From: Streptomyces albireticuli
GTDB lineage: Bacteria; Actinomycetota; Actinomycetes; Streptomycetales; Streptomycetaceae
Direction of reading: 5' to 3'
DNA: 64,000 bases
Assembly (NCBI RefSeq): GCF_021228125.1
Contig: NZ_JAJQQS010000016.1
Location: 62,001 to 126,000, forward strand
In this document: one piece after another, positions 40,501-55,500 of the stretch
Layout: the number at the start of each line of letters is the position of its first letter
Numbering within the stretch: position 1 is the first letter of the stretch
Made by a program: the position numbers and the translations under genes
The notes under the pieces: generated by a model
The model's input: only the letters and a program-made list of their open reading frames with translations
What the model was told of the DNA's origin: nothing
Databases searched by the model: none

Positions 40501-43500
40501 GCACTGGACGCCCCTCACCACCTCCACCGGCGCCACGGCCACCGGGAACTGGCTCGTCGTCCTGCCCGCCGCGGCCACCGACGGCCCCTGGGCCGCCCGG
40601 CTCCTCGACATCCTCCGCGAACAGGGCCTGCGCACCGAGTCGTTCGTCCTGCCCGAGACCGACGGCTTCGAGCTGCCGGACGGGCCCTTCGACGGCGTCC
40701 TCTCCCTCCTCGCCCTCGACGAGGGCACCCACCCGGACCTCCCCTCCGTACCGCGCGGCGTGACCGCCACCACCGCCCTCCTGCGCGCCCTGGAGACCGC
40801 GGACACCCGGGCACCGCTGTGGTGCGTGACCCGAGGCGCCGTCGCCGTCGACCGGCGCGACCCGCTCACCGCCCCCGCTCAGGCCCAGGTGTGGGGCCTC
40901 GGCCGGGTGGTCGCCCTGGAGGCCCCGCAGAGCTGGGGCGGCCTCGTCGACCTCCCCGGGAACGTGGACACCCGGATCGTCTCCGGTCTCCTCGACGCTC
41001 TCGCCCGGGGCGAGGACCAGGTCGCGATCCGGCCCGCCGGCACCTTCGCCCGCCGCCTGGCACGCATCGCGCCCGGCGGCGACACCGGCGCCGGATGGAG
41101 CGCGCACGGCACGGTCCTCGTCACCGGCGGCACCGGCGCGCTGGGCGCGGAGCTCGCGCACTGGCTGGTGGACGCCGGAGCGGAACACCTCCTCCTGCTC
41201 GGCCGCCGGGGCCTGGAAGCCCCCGGCGCCCGCGAACTCGCGGCCGCACTCGCCGACCGGGGCGCCAAGGTCACCGTCACCGCCTGCGACGCCGCGGACC
41301 GGGACGCCCTGGCCGCCGTCCTCGCCGGCATCCCCGAGGACCTGCCGCTGACCGGCGTCGTCCACGCCGCGGGCGTCCTCGACGACGGCGTCCTCGACGC
41401 GCTCACCCCCGCACACTTCGAGACCGTCCTGCGCCCCAAGGCCACCGCCGCCCTCAACCTGCACGAGCTCACCCAGGACCTCGACCTGGAGATGTTCGTG
41501 CTGTACTCCTCGGTCGCCGGCGTCCTCGGCAACGCCGGACAGGCGAACTACGCCGCCGCGAACGCCTTCCTCGACGCCCTCGCCGAACAGCGGCACGGCG
41601 CGGGGCTGCCCGCCACCTCCGTCGCCTGGGGCCCCTGGGCCGAGCACGGCATGGCCACGGACGGCGACCTCGCCGACCGGCTGAGCCGCGACGGACTGCT
41701 CCCCATGGCCGCCGGCCCCGCCCTCGCCGCCCTGCGCCAGGCCATCGCCCAGGACCTGACGACCGTGACCGTCGCCGACATCGACTGGGCCGCCTACGCC
41801 GCCGCCCTCACGGCCGTCCGCCCCAACCCCCTCATCGGCGACCTGCCCGAGGTCCGCCGCACCCTCGATTCCGGCGGCCGCCCGCTCGAGCGGCGCTCCC
41901 CGCTGCGCGACCGCATCGGCACGCTGCCGCCCGCCGAACAGGAACGGGCCCTCCTCCGGACGGTCCGGGAGGAAGCCGCCAAGGTCCTCGGACACCCCAC
42001 CCCGGACACCGTCGACACCCAGCGGGCCTTCCGCGAGATGGGCTTCGACTCGCTGATGGCGGTCGAGCTGCGCAACCGGGTCTCCGCGGCGGTGGGCCTC
42101 CGACTGCCCGCCACACTGCTCTACGACCACCCCAGCTGCACCGCGATCGCCGAGTACCTGCGCGAGGAGATCCTGGGCGCCACCGGGCCCGCCGCGCTCG
42201 TGGCGCCCTCGGCCGCCGCCCTCGACGAACCCGTCGTCATCGTCGGCATGGCCTGCCGCTTCCCCGGCGGCGTGAACACCCCGGACGACCTCTGGCACCT
42301 GCTGTCCGAGGGCGCGGACGCGATCTCCCCGCTCCCCGGCGACCGGGGCTGGGACCTCGACCGGCTCTACCACCCGGACCCCGACCACCAGGGCACGAGC
42401 TACGCGCGCCACGGCGGCTTCCTCGACGACGCGGCGGGCTTCGACGCGGACTTCTTCGGCATCTCGCCGCGCGAGGCGCTCGCCATGGACCCCCAGCAGC
42501 GGCTGCTCCTGGAGACCACCTGGGAGGCCCTCGAACACGCGGGCATCGACCCGGAGACCCTGCGGGGCAGCAGCACCGGCGTCTTCGCCGGCACCAACGC
42601 CCAGGACTACCGCACGGTTCTGGACGCGGCACGCGACGAGGTCGCCGGCCACGCCCTCACCGGTAACGCCATGAGCGTGATCTCCGGCCGGGTCTCCTAT
42701 ACCTTCGGCTTCGAGGGCCCGGCCGTCACGGTCGACACGGCCTGCTCGTCGGCGCTGGTCGCCCTGCACATGGCGGTCCAGTCCCTGCGGTCGGGCGAGT
42801 GCTCGCTCGCCCTCGCCGGCGGTGTGACGGTGATGTCGTCGCCGTCCGCCTTCGTGGAGTTCTCCCGGCAGCGCGGACTGGCACCCGACGGCCGCTGCAA
42901 GCCCTTCGCGGCCGCCGCCGACGGCACCGGCTGGAGCGAAGGCGCCGGCCTGCTGCTCGTGGAGCGGCTCTCCGACGCCCGCCGCAACGGTCACCGCGTC
43001 CTCGCGGTGGTGCGCGGCACGGCCGTCAACCAGGACGGCGCCTCGAACGGCCTCAGCGCCCCCAGCGGCCCGTCCCAGCAGCGCGTGATCCGCCAGGCCC
43101 TGGCCAACGCCGACCTCACCGCGGCCGACATCGACGCCGTCGAGGCCCACGGCACCGGCACCGCCCTCGGCGACCCCATCGAGGCCCAGGCCCTCCTCGC
43201 CACCTACGGACAGGACCGGCCCGAGGGGCGCCCCCTCCTGCTGGGTGCCGTGAAGTCCAACCTCGGACACACCCAGGCCGCCGCGGGCGCGGCGGGGGTG
43301 ATGAAGATGGTGCTGGCGATGCGCCACGGGGTGCTGCCCCGCACCCTGCACCTCGACGAGCCCACCCCGCACGTCGACTGGACCGACGGCACGGTCGAGC
43401 TGCTCACCGAGCGCACGGAGTGGCCCGGCACGGGCCTCCCCAGGCGGGCGGCCGTCTCCGCGTTCGGGATCAGCGGCACCAACGCGCACGTGATCCTGGA

Positions 43501-46500
43501 ACAGCCCGGGCCCGAAGAGCCCGGGACCACGGCCGACGCCCCCGAAGCACCGGCCACCGAGTCCGGGGACACGCTCCCGCTGCTGCTCTCCGGCAGGACC
43601 GAGGAGGCCCTGCGCGCCCAGGCCGAGCGCCTGCTGTCCCACCTCGGCGGTGAGTCCGCACCGCGGCTCACGGACGTCGCCTGGACCCTGGCCACGGGCC
43701 GCACCCGCTTCCCCCACCGCGCCGCCGTCCAGGCCGGCGACCACGACACCGCGGTACGCGCCCTGGCCGCCCTGGCCGCGGGCGACGCCGACGCCTCCCT
43801 CGTCACGGGCGCGGCCCGTACGGGCAAGGACGCCGTCCTCTTCTCCGGTCAGGGTTCGCAGCGGCTGGGAATGGGCCGGGAGCTGTACGCCCGGTTCCCC
43901 GTCTTCGCGGAGGCTTTCGACGCGGTGTGCGCGGGGCTGGACGAGCACCTGGACCGCCCGCTGCGGGACGTGGTGTGGGGTGAGGACGCGGAGCTGCTGA
44001 ACCGGACCGCGTACGCGCAGACGGCGCTGTTCGCGGTCGAGGTGGCGTTGTTCCGGTTGGTCGAATCGTGGGGTGTGCGGCCGGAGTTCGTGGCCGGTCA
44101 CTCTGTCGGCGAGATCGCCGCCGCGCACGTCGCGGGCGTCTTCTCCCTGGCCGACGCCTGCGCGCTCGTCGCGGCACGCGGCCGGCTCATGCAGGCCCTG
44201 CCCGCCGGCGGCGCCATGACGGCGATCGCGGCCACCGAGGACGAGATCCGCCCCCACCTGACCGACGACGTCACGATCGCGGCCGTCAACGGCCCGTCGT
44301 CCGTCGTGGTCTCCGGCACGGAGGCGGCCGTCGAGGCGATCCGTACCCACTTCGAGGGCGAGGGCAGGAAGACCAGCCGCCTGCGGGTCTCGCACGCCTT
44401 CCACTCGCCCCTGATGGACCCGATGCTGGACGAGTTCCGCACCGTCGCCGAGGGCCTCGCCTACGGCACTCCGGAGCTCACCGTCGTCTCGAACGTCACC
44501 GGCGCCCCGGCCACCGCCGAGCAGCTGTGCGCGGCCGAGTACTGGGTGACCCACGTCCGTGAAGCCGTACGGTTCGCCGACGGCGTCCGTTCCCTCCACG
44601 CCGAGGGTGTGACACGCTTCCTGGAGCTGGGGCCCGACGGCACGCTCTCGGCCATGGCCCGCGAGTCCCTGCCGGACGAGACCGCCCCCGTGCCCGCCCT
44701 GCGCAAGGACCGCCCGGAGGAGACGACGCTCCTCACCGCCCTCGCGCACCTGCACGTCCAGGGCGCCGTCGTCGACTGGGAGGCCTTCTTCACCGGTACC
44801 GGCGCGCGCACCGTCGACCTGCCGACGTACGCCTTCCAGCACCAGCGGTTCTGGCCCACGCCCGGACTCACCGGCCCCGGGGACATCGGCGCCGCCGGCC
44901 TGGAGGCCGCCGGGCACCCGCTGCTCAGCGCCGCCGTGGAACTGTCCGACAGCGACGGCCTGCTGTTCACCACCCGTCTGTCCCTCCAGTCCCACCCCTG
45001 GCTCGCCGACCACGTCATCATGGGCTCGGTACTGCTGCCCGGCACCGCGTTCGTCGAACTCGCCGTCCGCGCCGCCGACGAGGTGGGCTGCGACCGGATC
45101 GACGACCTCACCCTGGCCGCGCCGCTCGTCCTCCCCGAGCACGGCGGCGTCCAGCTGCAACTGCGCGTCGGCCCCGCCGACGAGTCCGGCAACCGCACCC
45201 TCAGCGCCCGTTCGCGGCCCGAGGGCGACGGCGACCGCCCGTGGACGCAGCACGCCACCGGCGTCCTCGCGACGGCGGAGCGGGCACCCGAACCCGGCCA
45301 CGACTTCCGGGCCGGACCCTGGCCGCCCACCGATGCCGAGCCCATCGACGTGACCGGCCTCTACCAGGACTTCGCCGACGGAGGATTCGACTACGGACCC
45401 CACTTCCGGGGCCTGCGGGCGGCATGGCGCCGCGGCGACGAGGTGTTCGCCGAGGTCGCCCTGCCCGAGGTCGCCGAGGGCGACGCGCCCGCGTACGGGC
45501 TGCACCCGGCCCTGCTCGACGCGGCCCTGCACGTCTGCGCCTTCAACGGCGTGGACCGGGGCGTCGTGCCCTTCTCCTGGGAGGGCGTCTCGCTCCACGC
45601 CTCCGGCGCCTCGGCGGTACGGGTGCGCGTCGTCCGGCACGGCGCGGACGCCGTGTCCGTCGACGTCGCCGACACCGACGGCGGACCGGTCGCCTCGGTC
45701 GACACGCTGACCGTACGGGCCGTCTCCGCCGACCAACTGGGCGGCGGCGCGAGCCCCGTGGGGCGCGACGCGCTGTTCCACGTGACGTGGAACCCCCTGC
45801 GCCTGCCCCCGGCCGGCACCGCGGAGTCCGTGGCCACGCTCGGCACCCTCCCCGGCGCACCGTTCGACAGCCACGCCGACGCGGAGTCCCTGGCGGGGTC
45901 CGGCCGGGTGCCGGGCACCGTCCTGGTCCCGGTGACACCCGGCTCCGGCGACGTGGTGGAGTCGGCACACGCCACGGCGGCCCGGGCGCTGGACCTGATC
46001 CGGTCGTGGCTGGCGGACGACCGGCTCGCCGAATCGCGCCTGGTGTTCGTCACCCGCGGCGCGGTCTCCGGCGACGACCTCGCCGCCGCCACCGTATGGG
46101 GCCTGGTCCGCTCGGCGCAGTCCGAGAACCCCGGCCGCTTCGGCCTGGTGGACCTGGACGGCGACGCCGATGTGACGGTGCTGCCCCGGGCCCTGGCCTC
46201 GGACGAGCCCCAACTGCTCGTACGCGGCGGCGAGGTCATGACCGCCCGGCTGGCCCGGGCACAGACCCGGACGCGGAACGCCCCCGCCTGGGACGCCACC
46301 GGCACCGTCCTTATCACCGGCGGTACGGGTGGCCTCGGCCGGGTGATGGCCCGCCACCTCGTGGAGCGCGGAGTGGGCAGCCTGGTGCTGGTCAGCCGCC
46401 GCGGCCCGGCCGCCGAAGGCGCCGCACAGCTCGTCGCCGAGCTGGCGGAACAGGGTGCCGAGGCGACCGTCGAAGCGTGCGACGTGACCGACCGCGCCGC

Positions 46501-49500
46501 CGTGGCGGACCTGGTGACCCGGCACGGGATCACCGCCGTCGTACACACGGCCGGCATCCTCGACGACGGTGTGGTGGGCTCCCTCACCCCGGAGCGGCTG
46601 GCGGCCGTCATGCGGCCGAAGGTCGACGCCGCGTGGAACCTCCACGAGGCCACCAAGGACCTGGAACTCGACGCCTTCGTCGTCTTCTCCTCCGTCGCGG
46701 GCACCATAGGCAGCGCGGGACAGGGCAACTACGCGGCGGGCAACACCTTCCTCGACGCCCTGGCCCACCACCGCCGCGCGGCGGGCCTCCCGGCCGTGTC
46801 GCTGGCGTGGGGACCCTGGTCCCAGGACGGCGGCATGACCGGCACCCTGTCGGACGCCGACCTCCAGCGCATAGCCCGCCAGGGCATGCCCGAGCTCACC
46901 CCCGCCGAGGGCACGGCGCTCTTCGACGCCGCACTGGCCACCGACGCCCCGCTCGTCCTCCCCGTCCGCTTCGACCTGGCCGCGCTGCGCGAGCAGGACG
47001 ATGTGCCCACGCTGCTGCGCGGGCTGATCCGGACCCGCGCCCGCCGCTCGGCCGTCGCCGGCTCGGCCGCCGCCTCCGGTCTGCTCGGCCGCCTTTCCGG
47101 ACTGGGCGCCGCCGAACGCCGCGAGACGCTCCTGGACCTGGTACGCGCCCAGATCGCCGTGGTTCTCGGCCACGCGAACCCCCTGACGGTCGACCCGGCC
47201 CGGGCCTTCCAGGAACTCGGCTTCGACTCCCTGACGGCCGTCGAACTGCGCAACCGCGTCAACAAGGCCACGGGCCTGCGCCTTTCGGCCACCGCGGTCT
47301 TCGACTACCCGACGGCGGACGCGCTCGTCGGCTTCCTGCTGGACGAGCTGTTCGGCGGGCAGCCGGAAACGGAGACGCCGTCCCCGACGCGGGCACCGGC
47401 GACGGCCGCCGACGACCCGATCGTCATCGTCGGCATGAGCTGCCGCTACCCCGGCGGCGTGGCCTCGCCCGAGGACCTCTGGCGCCTGGTGTCGGACGGC
47501 GTGGACGCCGTCTCCGGCTTCCCGGCCGACCGCGGCTGGGACGTGGAGGCGCTCTACAACCCCGACCCGGACGCCCTCGGTACCTCCTACACCCGCTCCG
47601 GCGGATTCCTGCACGAGGCCGGGGACTTCGACCCCGAGTTCTTCGGCATGAGCCCCCGGGAAGCACTGGCCACGGACTCGCAGCAGCGGCTCTTGCTGGA
47701 ATCCACCTGGGAGGCGATCGAGCGGGCGGGCATCGACCCGGCGACCCTGCGCGGCAGCCGGACCGGCGTCTTCGCCGGCGTGATGTACACCGACTACAGC
47801 GACATCCTCGTCGGCGACCAGTACGAGGGCTACCGCGGCAACGGCAGCGCGGCCAGCATCGCCTCCGGCCGGGTCTCGTACACCTTCGGCTTCGAGGGCC
47901 CGGCCGTCACGGTCGACACCGCGTGCTCCTCGTCGCTGGTCGCCCTGCACTGGGCGGCCCAGGCGCTGCGCTCCGGCGAATGCTCCCTGGCGCTGGCCGG
48001 CGGTGTGACGGTGATGTCGACGCCGATGACGTTCGTGGAGTTCTCGCGCCAGCGCGGACTGTCCGCGGACGGCCGCTGCAAGGCGTTCTCGGACGCGGCC
48101 GACGGTGTCGGCTGGGGCGAGGGCGTCGGCATGCTCGTCCTGGAGCGCCTGTCGGACGCGCGCCGCAACGGGCACCGGGTGCTGGCGGTCGTGCGCGGCT
48201 CCGCGGTCAACCAGGACGGCGCGTCCAACGGTCTGACCGCGCCCAACGGGCCGTCGCAGCAGCGGGTGATCCGTCAGGCGCTGGCGAGTGCCGGACTGTC
48301 CGCGGCGGACGTGGACGCGGTGGAGGCGCACGGCACGGGCACCACGCTGGGCGACCCCATCGAGGCCCAGGCGTTGCTGGCCACTTACGGCCAGGACCGT
48401 CCCGAGGACCGTCCGCTGCTGCTGGGCACGGTGAAGTCGAACATCGGCCACGCGCAGGCCGCCTCGGGCGTCGCCGGCGTGATCAAGATGGTCATGGCGA
48501 TGCGCCACGGCGTCCTGCCGAAGACCTTGCACGTCGACGCGCCGTCGTCGCACGTGGACTGGTCGGCCGGGGCCGTGGAGCTCCTCACCGAACCGGCCGA
48601 GTGGCCGGCCTCCGAGCGCCGCCGCGCGGGCGTCTCCTCCTTCGGCGTCAGCGGTACGAACGCGCACGTCATCCTGGAACAGCCGGAGCCCGCCGAGGCG
48701 GAGGAGACGGCGTCCGCGCCCGACACCGCCGTCCTGCCCCTGGTGCTCTCGGGCAGGACCGAGGCGGCACTGCGCGGCCAGGCGGCACGCCTGCTGTCCT
48801 ACGTGGCCGGTCACGACGAGCTGCCCGCGCGGGACCTCGGCCACTCCCTGGCCGTGGGCCGGTCGAGCTTCGCCCACCGCGCGGTGGTGTGGGGCGTGGA
48901 ACGGTGCGACCTGGTGCGGGCCCTGTCGGCCGTCGCGGTCGGCGAGACCGGACCGGGCGCGGTCGCGGGCACGGTGACCGCCGGGAAGACGGCGTTCCTG
49001 TTCCCGGGCCAGGGTTCGCAGCGCCTGGGGACGGGCCGGGAGCTGTACGCCCGGTTCCCCGTCTTCGCCGAGGCTTTCGACGCGGTGTGCGCCGGGCTGG
49101 ACGAGCACCTGGACCGCCCGCTGCGGGATGTGGTGTGGGGTGAGGACGCGGAGCTGCTGAACCAGACCGCTTACGCGCAGACGGCGCTGTTCGCGGTCGA
49201 GGTGGCGCTGTTTCGGCTGGTCGAATCGTGGGGTGTGCGGCCGGAGTTCGTGGCCGGGCACTCGGTCGGTGAGATCGCCGCCGCGCATGTCGCCGGGGTG
49301 TTCTCCCTGCCGGACGCGTGTGCGCTGGTGGCGGCACGCGGCCGCCTCATGCAGGCTCTGCCCGCCGGTGGCGCCATGGTCGCCGTCCAGGCGGAGGAAG
49401 CCGAGGTGCTGCCGCTGCTGACGGAGGGCGTGTCGATCGCTGCCGTCAACGGTCCGTCGTCGGTGGTCGTCTCGGGGGCCGAGGAGGCCGTGGAGGCGAT

Positions 49501-52500
49501 CCGTTCCCACTTCGCCGACGATGGGCGCAGGACCAGCAGGCTGCGGGTCTCGCACGCCTTCCACTCGCCGCTGATGGAACCGATGCTGGACGGGTTCCGG
49601 GAGGTCGTGGCCCGGCTGTCGTTCGGCGAGCCGAAGGTCCCGGTGGTCTCCAACCTCACGGGCCGGCTCGCCGAGCCCGGACAACTGGCCTCCGCGGACT
49701 ACTGGGTGCGCCACGTCCGGGAAGCGGTGCGCTTCGCGGACGGTATGGGCACCTTGCGGACCGAAGGCGTGACGCGGTTCCTGGAGCTCGGCCCGGACGG
49801 CGTCCTGTCGGCCATGGCCCGCGAGTCGGTGTCCGAGGACGCCGTGCTCACCCCTGTCCTGCGCAAGGACCGGCCCGAGGACACGACGGCCGTGGAAGCC
49901 CTGGCCGAGCTGTACGTCCAGGGCGCCCGGGTGGACTGGTCGGCGATGTTCGCCGGTACGGGTGCCCGGCAGGTCGACCTGCCGACGTACGCGTTCCAGC
50001 ACGAGCGGTTCTGGCCCTCGGGCGGGGTGGCGCGCGCGGGTGACGTGCGGTTCGCGGGTCTGGGTTCGGCGGAGCATCCGCTGCTGGGCGCCGCCGTGGA
50101 GCTGGCGGGATCCGGCGGCCTGCTGTTCACGGGCCGCCTCTCGATGTCGTCGCATCCGTGGCTCGCGGATCATGTGGTGATGGGTTCGGTGCTGGTGCCG
50201 GGTACGGCGCTGGTGGAGCTCGCTCTGCGCGCTGCCGACGAGGTCGGCTGTGACGTATTGGAGGAGCTGACGCTCGCCGCGCCGCTGGTGCTGCCGGCTT
50301 CCGGTGGTGGTGTGCAGGTGCAGGTGTGGGTCGGTGAGCCCGATGATTCGGGTCGCCGTTCGGTGGCGGTGCACTCGCGTGAGGGCGACGAACCGTGGAC
50401 CCTGCACGCCGGCGGCTCGGTGACCACCGGAGCCGGAACCCTGCCGTTCGACACGTCGGTATGGCCGCCCGCCGGTGCCGAGTCCGTCGACGTGACGGGC
50501 TGCTACGAGCGGTTCGCGGACGCCGGATTCCTGTACGGGCCGGCGTTCCAGGGCCTCCAGGCGGCCTGGAAGCTGGGTGACGACGTGTTCGCCGAGGTCC
50601 GGCTCCCCGAGGGGACGGACGCCGCCGCTTATGGTCTGCACCCCGCCCTCTTCGACGCCGCGCTCCACGCGTCGGCGTTCGGCGGGGGAGACGACGCGGG
50701 CGGCGTCCCGTTCTCGTGGGCCGGAGTGTCCCTGCACGCCGCCGGAGCCTCGGAGCTCCGCGTCCGCGTCCGCCGCGTCGAGAGCGGCATGTCGATCGCG
50801 ATGGCGGACGCGGCCGGAGCGCCGGTCGCCTCGGTGGACTCGCTGACCCTGCGGCCGGTCTCCGCCGATCAGCTGCGGACCGGTGACCGGGACTCCCTCT
50901 TCACCCTCGACTGGGCACCCGTGCCGCTCACGGACGCGCGTATCGCGCTCGGGACCGGCTCCGACGGAGAACCCTTCCGGACGTACACGGACCTGGGGTC
51001 CCTGACCGAGGGCGAGGTTCCCGAGGTCGTCCTGGTCGCCCAGGACGCCGGTTCCGCCGACGCCGTGGAGGCCGTGCACGCGGCGACCGCCCGGGCGCTG
51101 GAGCTGGTGCGGTCGTGGCTGGCGGACGAGCGGTTCGCGGACTCGCGCCTGGTGTTCGTGAGCCATGGCGCGGTCTCCGGTGACGATCTCGCGGGTGCCG
51201 CCGTATGGGGCCTGGTGCGGTCGGCGCAGTCGGAGAGCCCGGGCCGGTTCGGTCTGGTGGACCTGGGTGACGACGCCGATGCGGCGCTGCTGCCGCAGGC
51301 GCTCGCCACGGACGAGCCTCAGCTTCTGCTCCGTGACGGACAGGTGCTGGCGGCCCGTCTCGCCCGGGCGGCGACGCGGGACACCGCGGACGTCGCCTGG
51401 GACACCTCCGGCACGGTCCTGATCACCGGCGGTACGGGCGGACTCGGCAGTGTGATGGCCCGTCACCTGGTGGCCGAGCGCGGCGCCCGGAGCCTGCTCC
51501 TGGTCAGCCGCCGCGGCCCGGCCGCCGACGGCGCCGAGCGGCTCGTCGCTGAGCTGGCGGAACACGGCGCCGACGTGAAGGTCGAGGCGTGCGACGTGAC
51601 GGACCGGGCCGCTGTGGCGGACCTGGTGGGTCGGCACTCCGTCACCGCCGTCGTGCACACCGCCGGTGTCCTCGACGACGGTGTGGTGGGCTCGCTCACG
51701 GCGGAGCGGCTGGCGGCCGTCATGCGGCCGAAGGTCGACGCCGCGTGGAACCTCCACGAGGCGACCAAGGACCTGCAACTCGACGCCTTCGTCGTCTTCT
51801 CCTCCGTCGCGGGTACGTTCGGCGGCGCGGGCCAGGCCAACTACGCGGCCGGTAACACCTTCCTGGACGCGCTGGCCCGCTACCGCCGTGCCCATGGGCT
51901 CCCGGCCGTGTCGCTGGCGTGGGGCCCGTGGTCCCAGGACGGCGGCATGACCGGCACGCTCACGGACGCCGACATCCAGCGCATCGCCCGTTCCGGGATG
52001 CCGCCGCTGTCGGCCGAGGAAGGCGTGGCACTCTTCGACGCCGCTCTGGCGGCCGCGGAACCGATGCTCCTCCCCGTCCGCCTGGACCTCACGGCCCTCC
52101 GGGCCCAAGGTGAGCCCCAGCCGCTGCTGCGCGGCCTGATCCGTACCCGCACCCGGCGCACGACCGCGTCCGGCTCGGCCACGGCGTCCGGCCTCGTGCA
52201 GCGCCTGGCCGGACTGGCCGAGGGCGAACGGCGCGCGGTGCTCCTGGACCTGGTACGCGACCGGATCGCGGCGGTCCTGGGCCACGCCCGCCCGGAGACG
52301 GTCGACGCGTCGAGGGCCTTCCAAGAGCTCGGCTTCGACTCCCTGACGGCGATCGAACTCCGCAACAAGCTGGGCAAGGCCACCGGCCTGCGGCTCTCGG
52401 CGACGGCCGTGTTCGACTACCCGACGGCCGACGCCCTGGCGGACCACCTCCTCGCCGAGCTGTTCGGCGCGGACACCGAGGAACTCCTCCCCGTGCCCGC

Positions 52501-55500
52501 CCTGCCGCCCCTGACGGACGACCCGGTCGTCATCGTCGGCATGAGCTGCCGCTACCCCGGCGGCGTGGCCTCGCCCGAGGACCTCTGGCGGCTGGTGTCG
52601 GACGGCGTGGACGCCGTCTCCGGCTTCCCGACCGACCGAGGCTGGGACATCGAGGACACCTACGACCCGGAGCGCGAGGGCGCCATCGCCACCCGGTCCG
52701 GCGGATTCCTCTACGACGCGGGGGAGTTCGACCCCGAGTTCTTCGGGATGAGCCCCCGTGAGGCCCTGACCACCGACGCCCAGCAGCGGCTGCTGCTGGA
52801 GACCACCTGGGAGGCCCTCGAGCGCGCCGGGATGGACCCGGCCGCGCTGCGCGGCAGCCGCACCGGCGTCTTCGCCGGCGTCATGTACCACGACTACTCC
52901 CAGCTCCTCGCCGGACGCGAGTTCGAGGGGTACCAGGGCAGCGGCAGCGCGGGCAGCATCGCCTCGGGCCGGGTGTCGTACACCTTCGGCTTCGAGGGCC
53001 CGGCGGTCACGGTCGACACGGCGTGCTCGTCGTCGCTGGTGGCGCTGCACCTGGCCGCGCAGTCGCTGCGGTCCGGCGAGTGCTCGCTCGCGCTCGCGGG
53101 CGGTGTGACGGTGATGTCGACCCCGCTGACCTTCGTGGAGTTCTCCCGCCAGAACGGACTCTCCCCGGACGGGCGCTGCAAGGCGTTCGCCGACGGAGCC
53201 GACGGCGTGGGCTGGTCCGAAGGCGCCGGCATCCTGGTGCTGGAGCGGCTCTCGGACGCCCGCCGAAACGGGCACCGGATCCTGGCGACCGTTCGCGGCA
53301 GCGCCGTGAACCAGGACGGCGCCTCCAACGGCCTGACCGCCCCCAACGGGCCGTCCCAGCAGCGGGTGATCCGTCAGGCGCTGGCCAGCGGCGGCCTGTC
53401 CGCCGCGGACGTCGACGTCGTCGAGGCCCACGGCACCGGTACGACCCTGGGCGACCCCATCGAGGCCCAGGCACTGCTCGCCACCTACGGACAACACCGG
53501 CCGGAGGACCGTCCGCTGCTGCTCGGCACGGTGAAGTCGAACATCGGTCACGCGCAGGCCGCGGCGGGCGTCGCGGGTGTGATCAAGATGGTGATGGCGA
53601 TGCGCCACGGCGAGCTGCCGCGCACCCTGCACGTGGACGTGCCGTCGAGCCACGTCGACTGGACCGCCGGGGCGGTGGAGCTGCTGACCGAGCCGGCCAC
53701 CTGGCCCGAGGCGGACCGGCCGCGGCGCGCGGGCGTGTCCTCGTTCGGGATCAGCGGTACGAACGCGCACGTGATCCTGGAACAGCCCGAGCCGGAGCCG
53801 ACCGGGCCCGGGGAGGAGCCGTCGGACACGGAGAGCCTCGTCCCGTTCGTGGTGTCCGGCAAGTCCGCGCCCGCGCTGCGGGCCCAGGCGGCCCGTATGC
53901 TGTCCCACCTCGACCGCGAGCCCGGACAGCGGCTCACGGACGTCGCGTACTCCCTCGCGACCGGCCGTTCGGGCTTCCACCACCGCGCGGTGGTGCTGGC
54001 CGCGGACCGGGACGCCCTGCTGCGTTCGCTGTCCGCCCTGGCCGAGGGCCGGAGCGAGGCGGACATCGCGGCGGAAGGCGAGATCCGCGCGGGCAAGCGC
54101 GCCTTCCTGTTCTCCGGTCAGGGTTCGCAGCGGCTGGGGATGGGCCGGGAGCTGTACGCCCGGTTCCCCGTCTTCGCGGAGGCCTTCGACGCGGTGTGTG
54201 CCGGGCTGGACGAGCACCTGGACCGCCCGCTGCGCGAGGTGGTGTGGGGTGAGGACGCGGAGCTGCTGAACCAGACGGCGTACGCCCAGACGGCGCTGTT
54301 CGCCGTCGAGATGGCGCTGTTCCGGCTCATGGAGGCGTGGGGCGTGCGCCCCGACCACCTCATGGGGCACTCGGTCGGTGAGATCGCCGCCGCGCACGTC
54401 GCGGGCGTCTTCTCCCTGCCGGACGCCTGCGCGCTGGTGGCGGCACGCGGCCGGCTCATGCAGGCCCTGCCCTCGGGCGGCGCGATGGCGGCGATCGGGG
54501 TGGCGGAGGACGAGGTGCTTCCGCTGCTGACGGAGGGCGTGTCGCTCGCGGCGGTCAACGGTCCGTCGTCGGTGGTCGTCTCGGGGGCCGAGGAGGCCGT
54601 GGAGGCGATCCGTTCCCACTTCGCCGACGAGGGGCGCAGGACCAGCAGGCTGCGGGTCTCGCACGCCTTCCACTCGCCGCTGATGGAACCGATGCTGGAC
54701 GAGTTCCGGCAGGTCGCCGAGCGTGTGACATACGGCGTGCCGGGCATCCCGCTCATCTCGAACGTCACCGGCGAGCCGGCCACCGCGGAGCAACTGGGCT
54801 CGGCGGAGTACTGGGTCCGCCACGTCCGCGAGGCCGTACGGTTCGCCGACGGCGTGCGCGCGCTGGCGGCCCAGGGCGTGACCGAGTTCCTGGAGCTCGG
54901 CCCCGACGGCGCCCTCTCCGCGCTCGCCGCGGAATCCGCGCCGGACGAGGCCGTCTTCGCCCCGGCCCTGCGCAAGGACCGCGCCGAGGAACCGGCGCTG
55001 CTCACGGCCCTGGCACGACTGCACGTCCAGGGCGTGCCGGTCGACTGGGACGCCGTGTTCGCCGGTACCGGCGCCCGGCGGGTCGACCTGCCGACATACG
55101 CCTTCCAGCGCACACGATTCTGGCCCGCGACGGCCGGAGCCCGATCCGGCGACGTGCGGTCGGCGGGTCTGGGTTCGGCGGAGCATCCTCTGCTGGGTGC
55201 GGCGGTGGAGCTGGCGGGCTCGGGTGGTCTGTTGTTCACGGGCCGGTTGTCGATGTCGTCGCACGCGTGGCTTGCGGATCATGTGGTGATGGGTTCGGTG
55301 CTGGTGCCGGGTACGGCGCTGGTGGAGTTGGCCCTGCGTGCGGCCGACGAGGTCGGTTGCGATGTTCTGGAGGAGCTGACGCTTGCCGCGCCGCTGGTGC
55401 TGCCGGCTTCCGGTGGTGGTGTGCAGGTGCAGGTGTGGGTCGGTGAGCCCGATGATTCGGGTAGCCGGGCCGTGGCGGTGCATTCGCGTGAGGGCGAGGA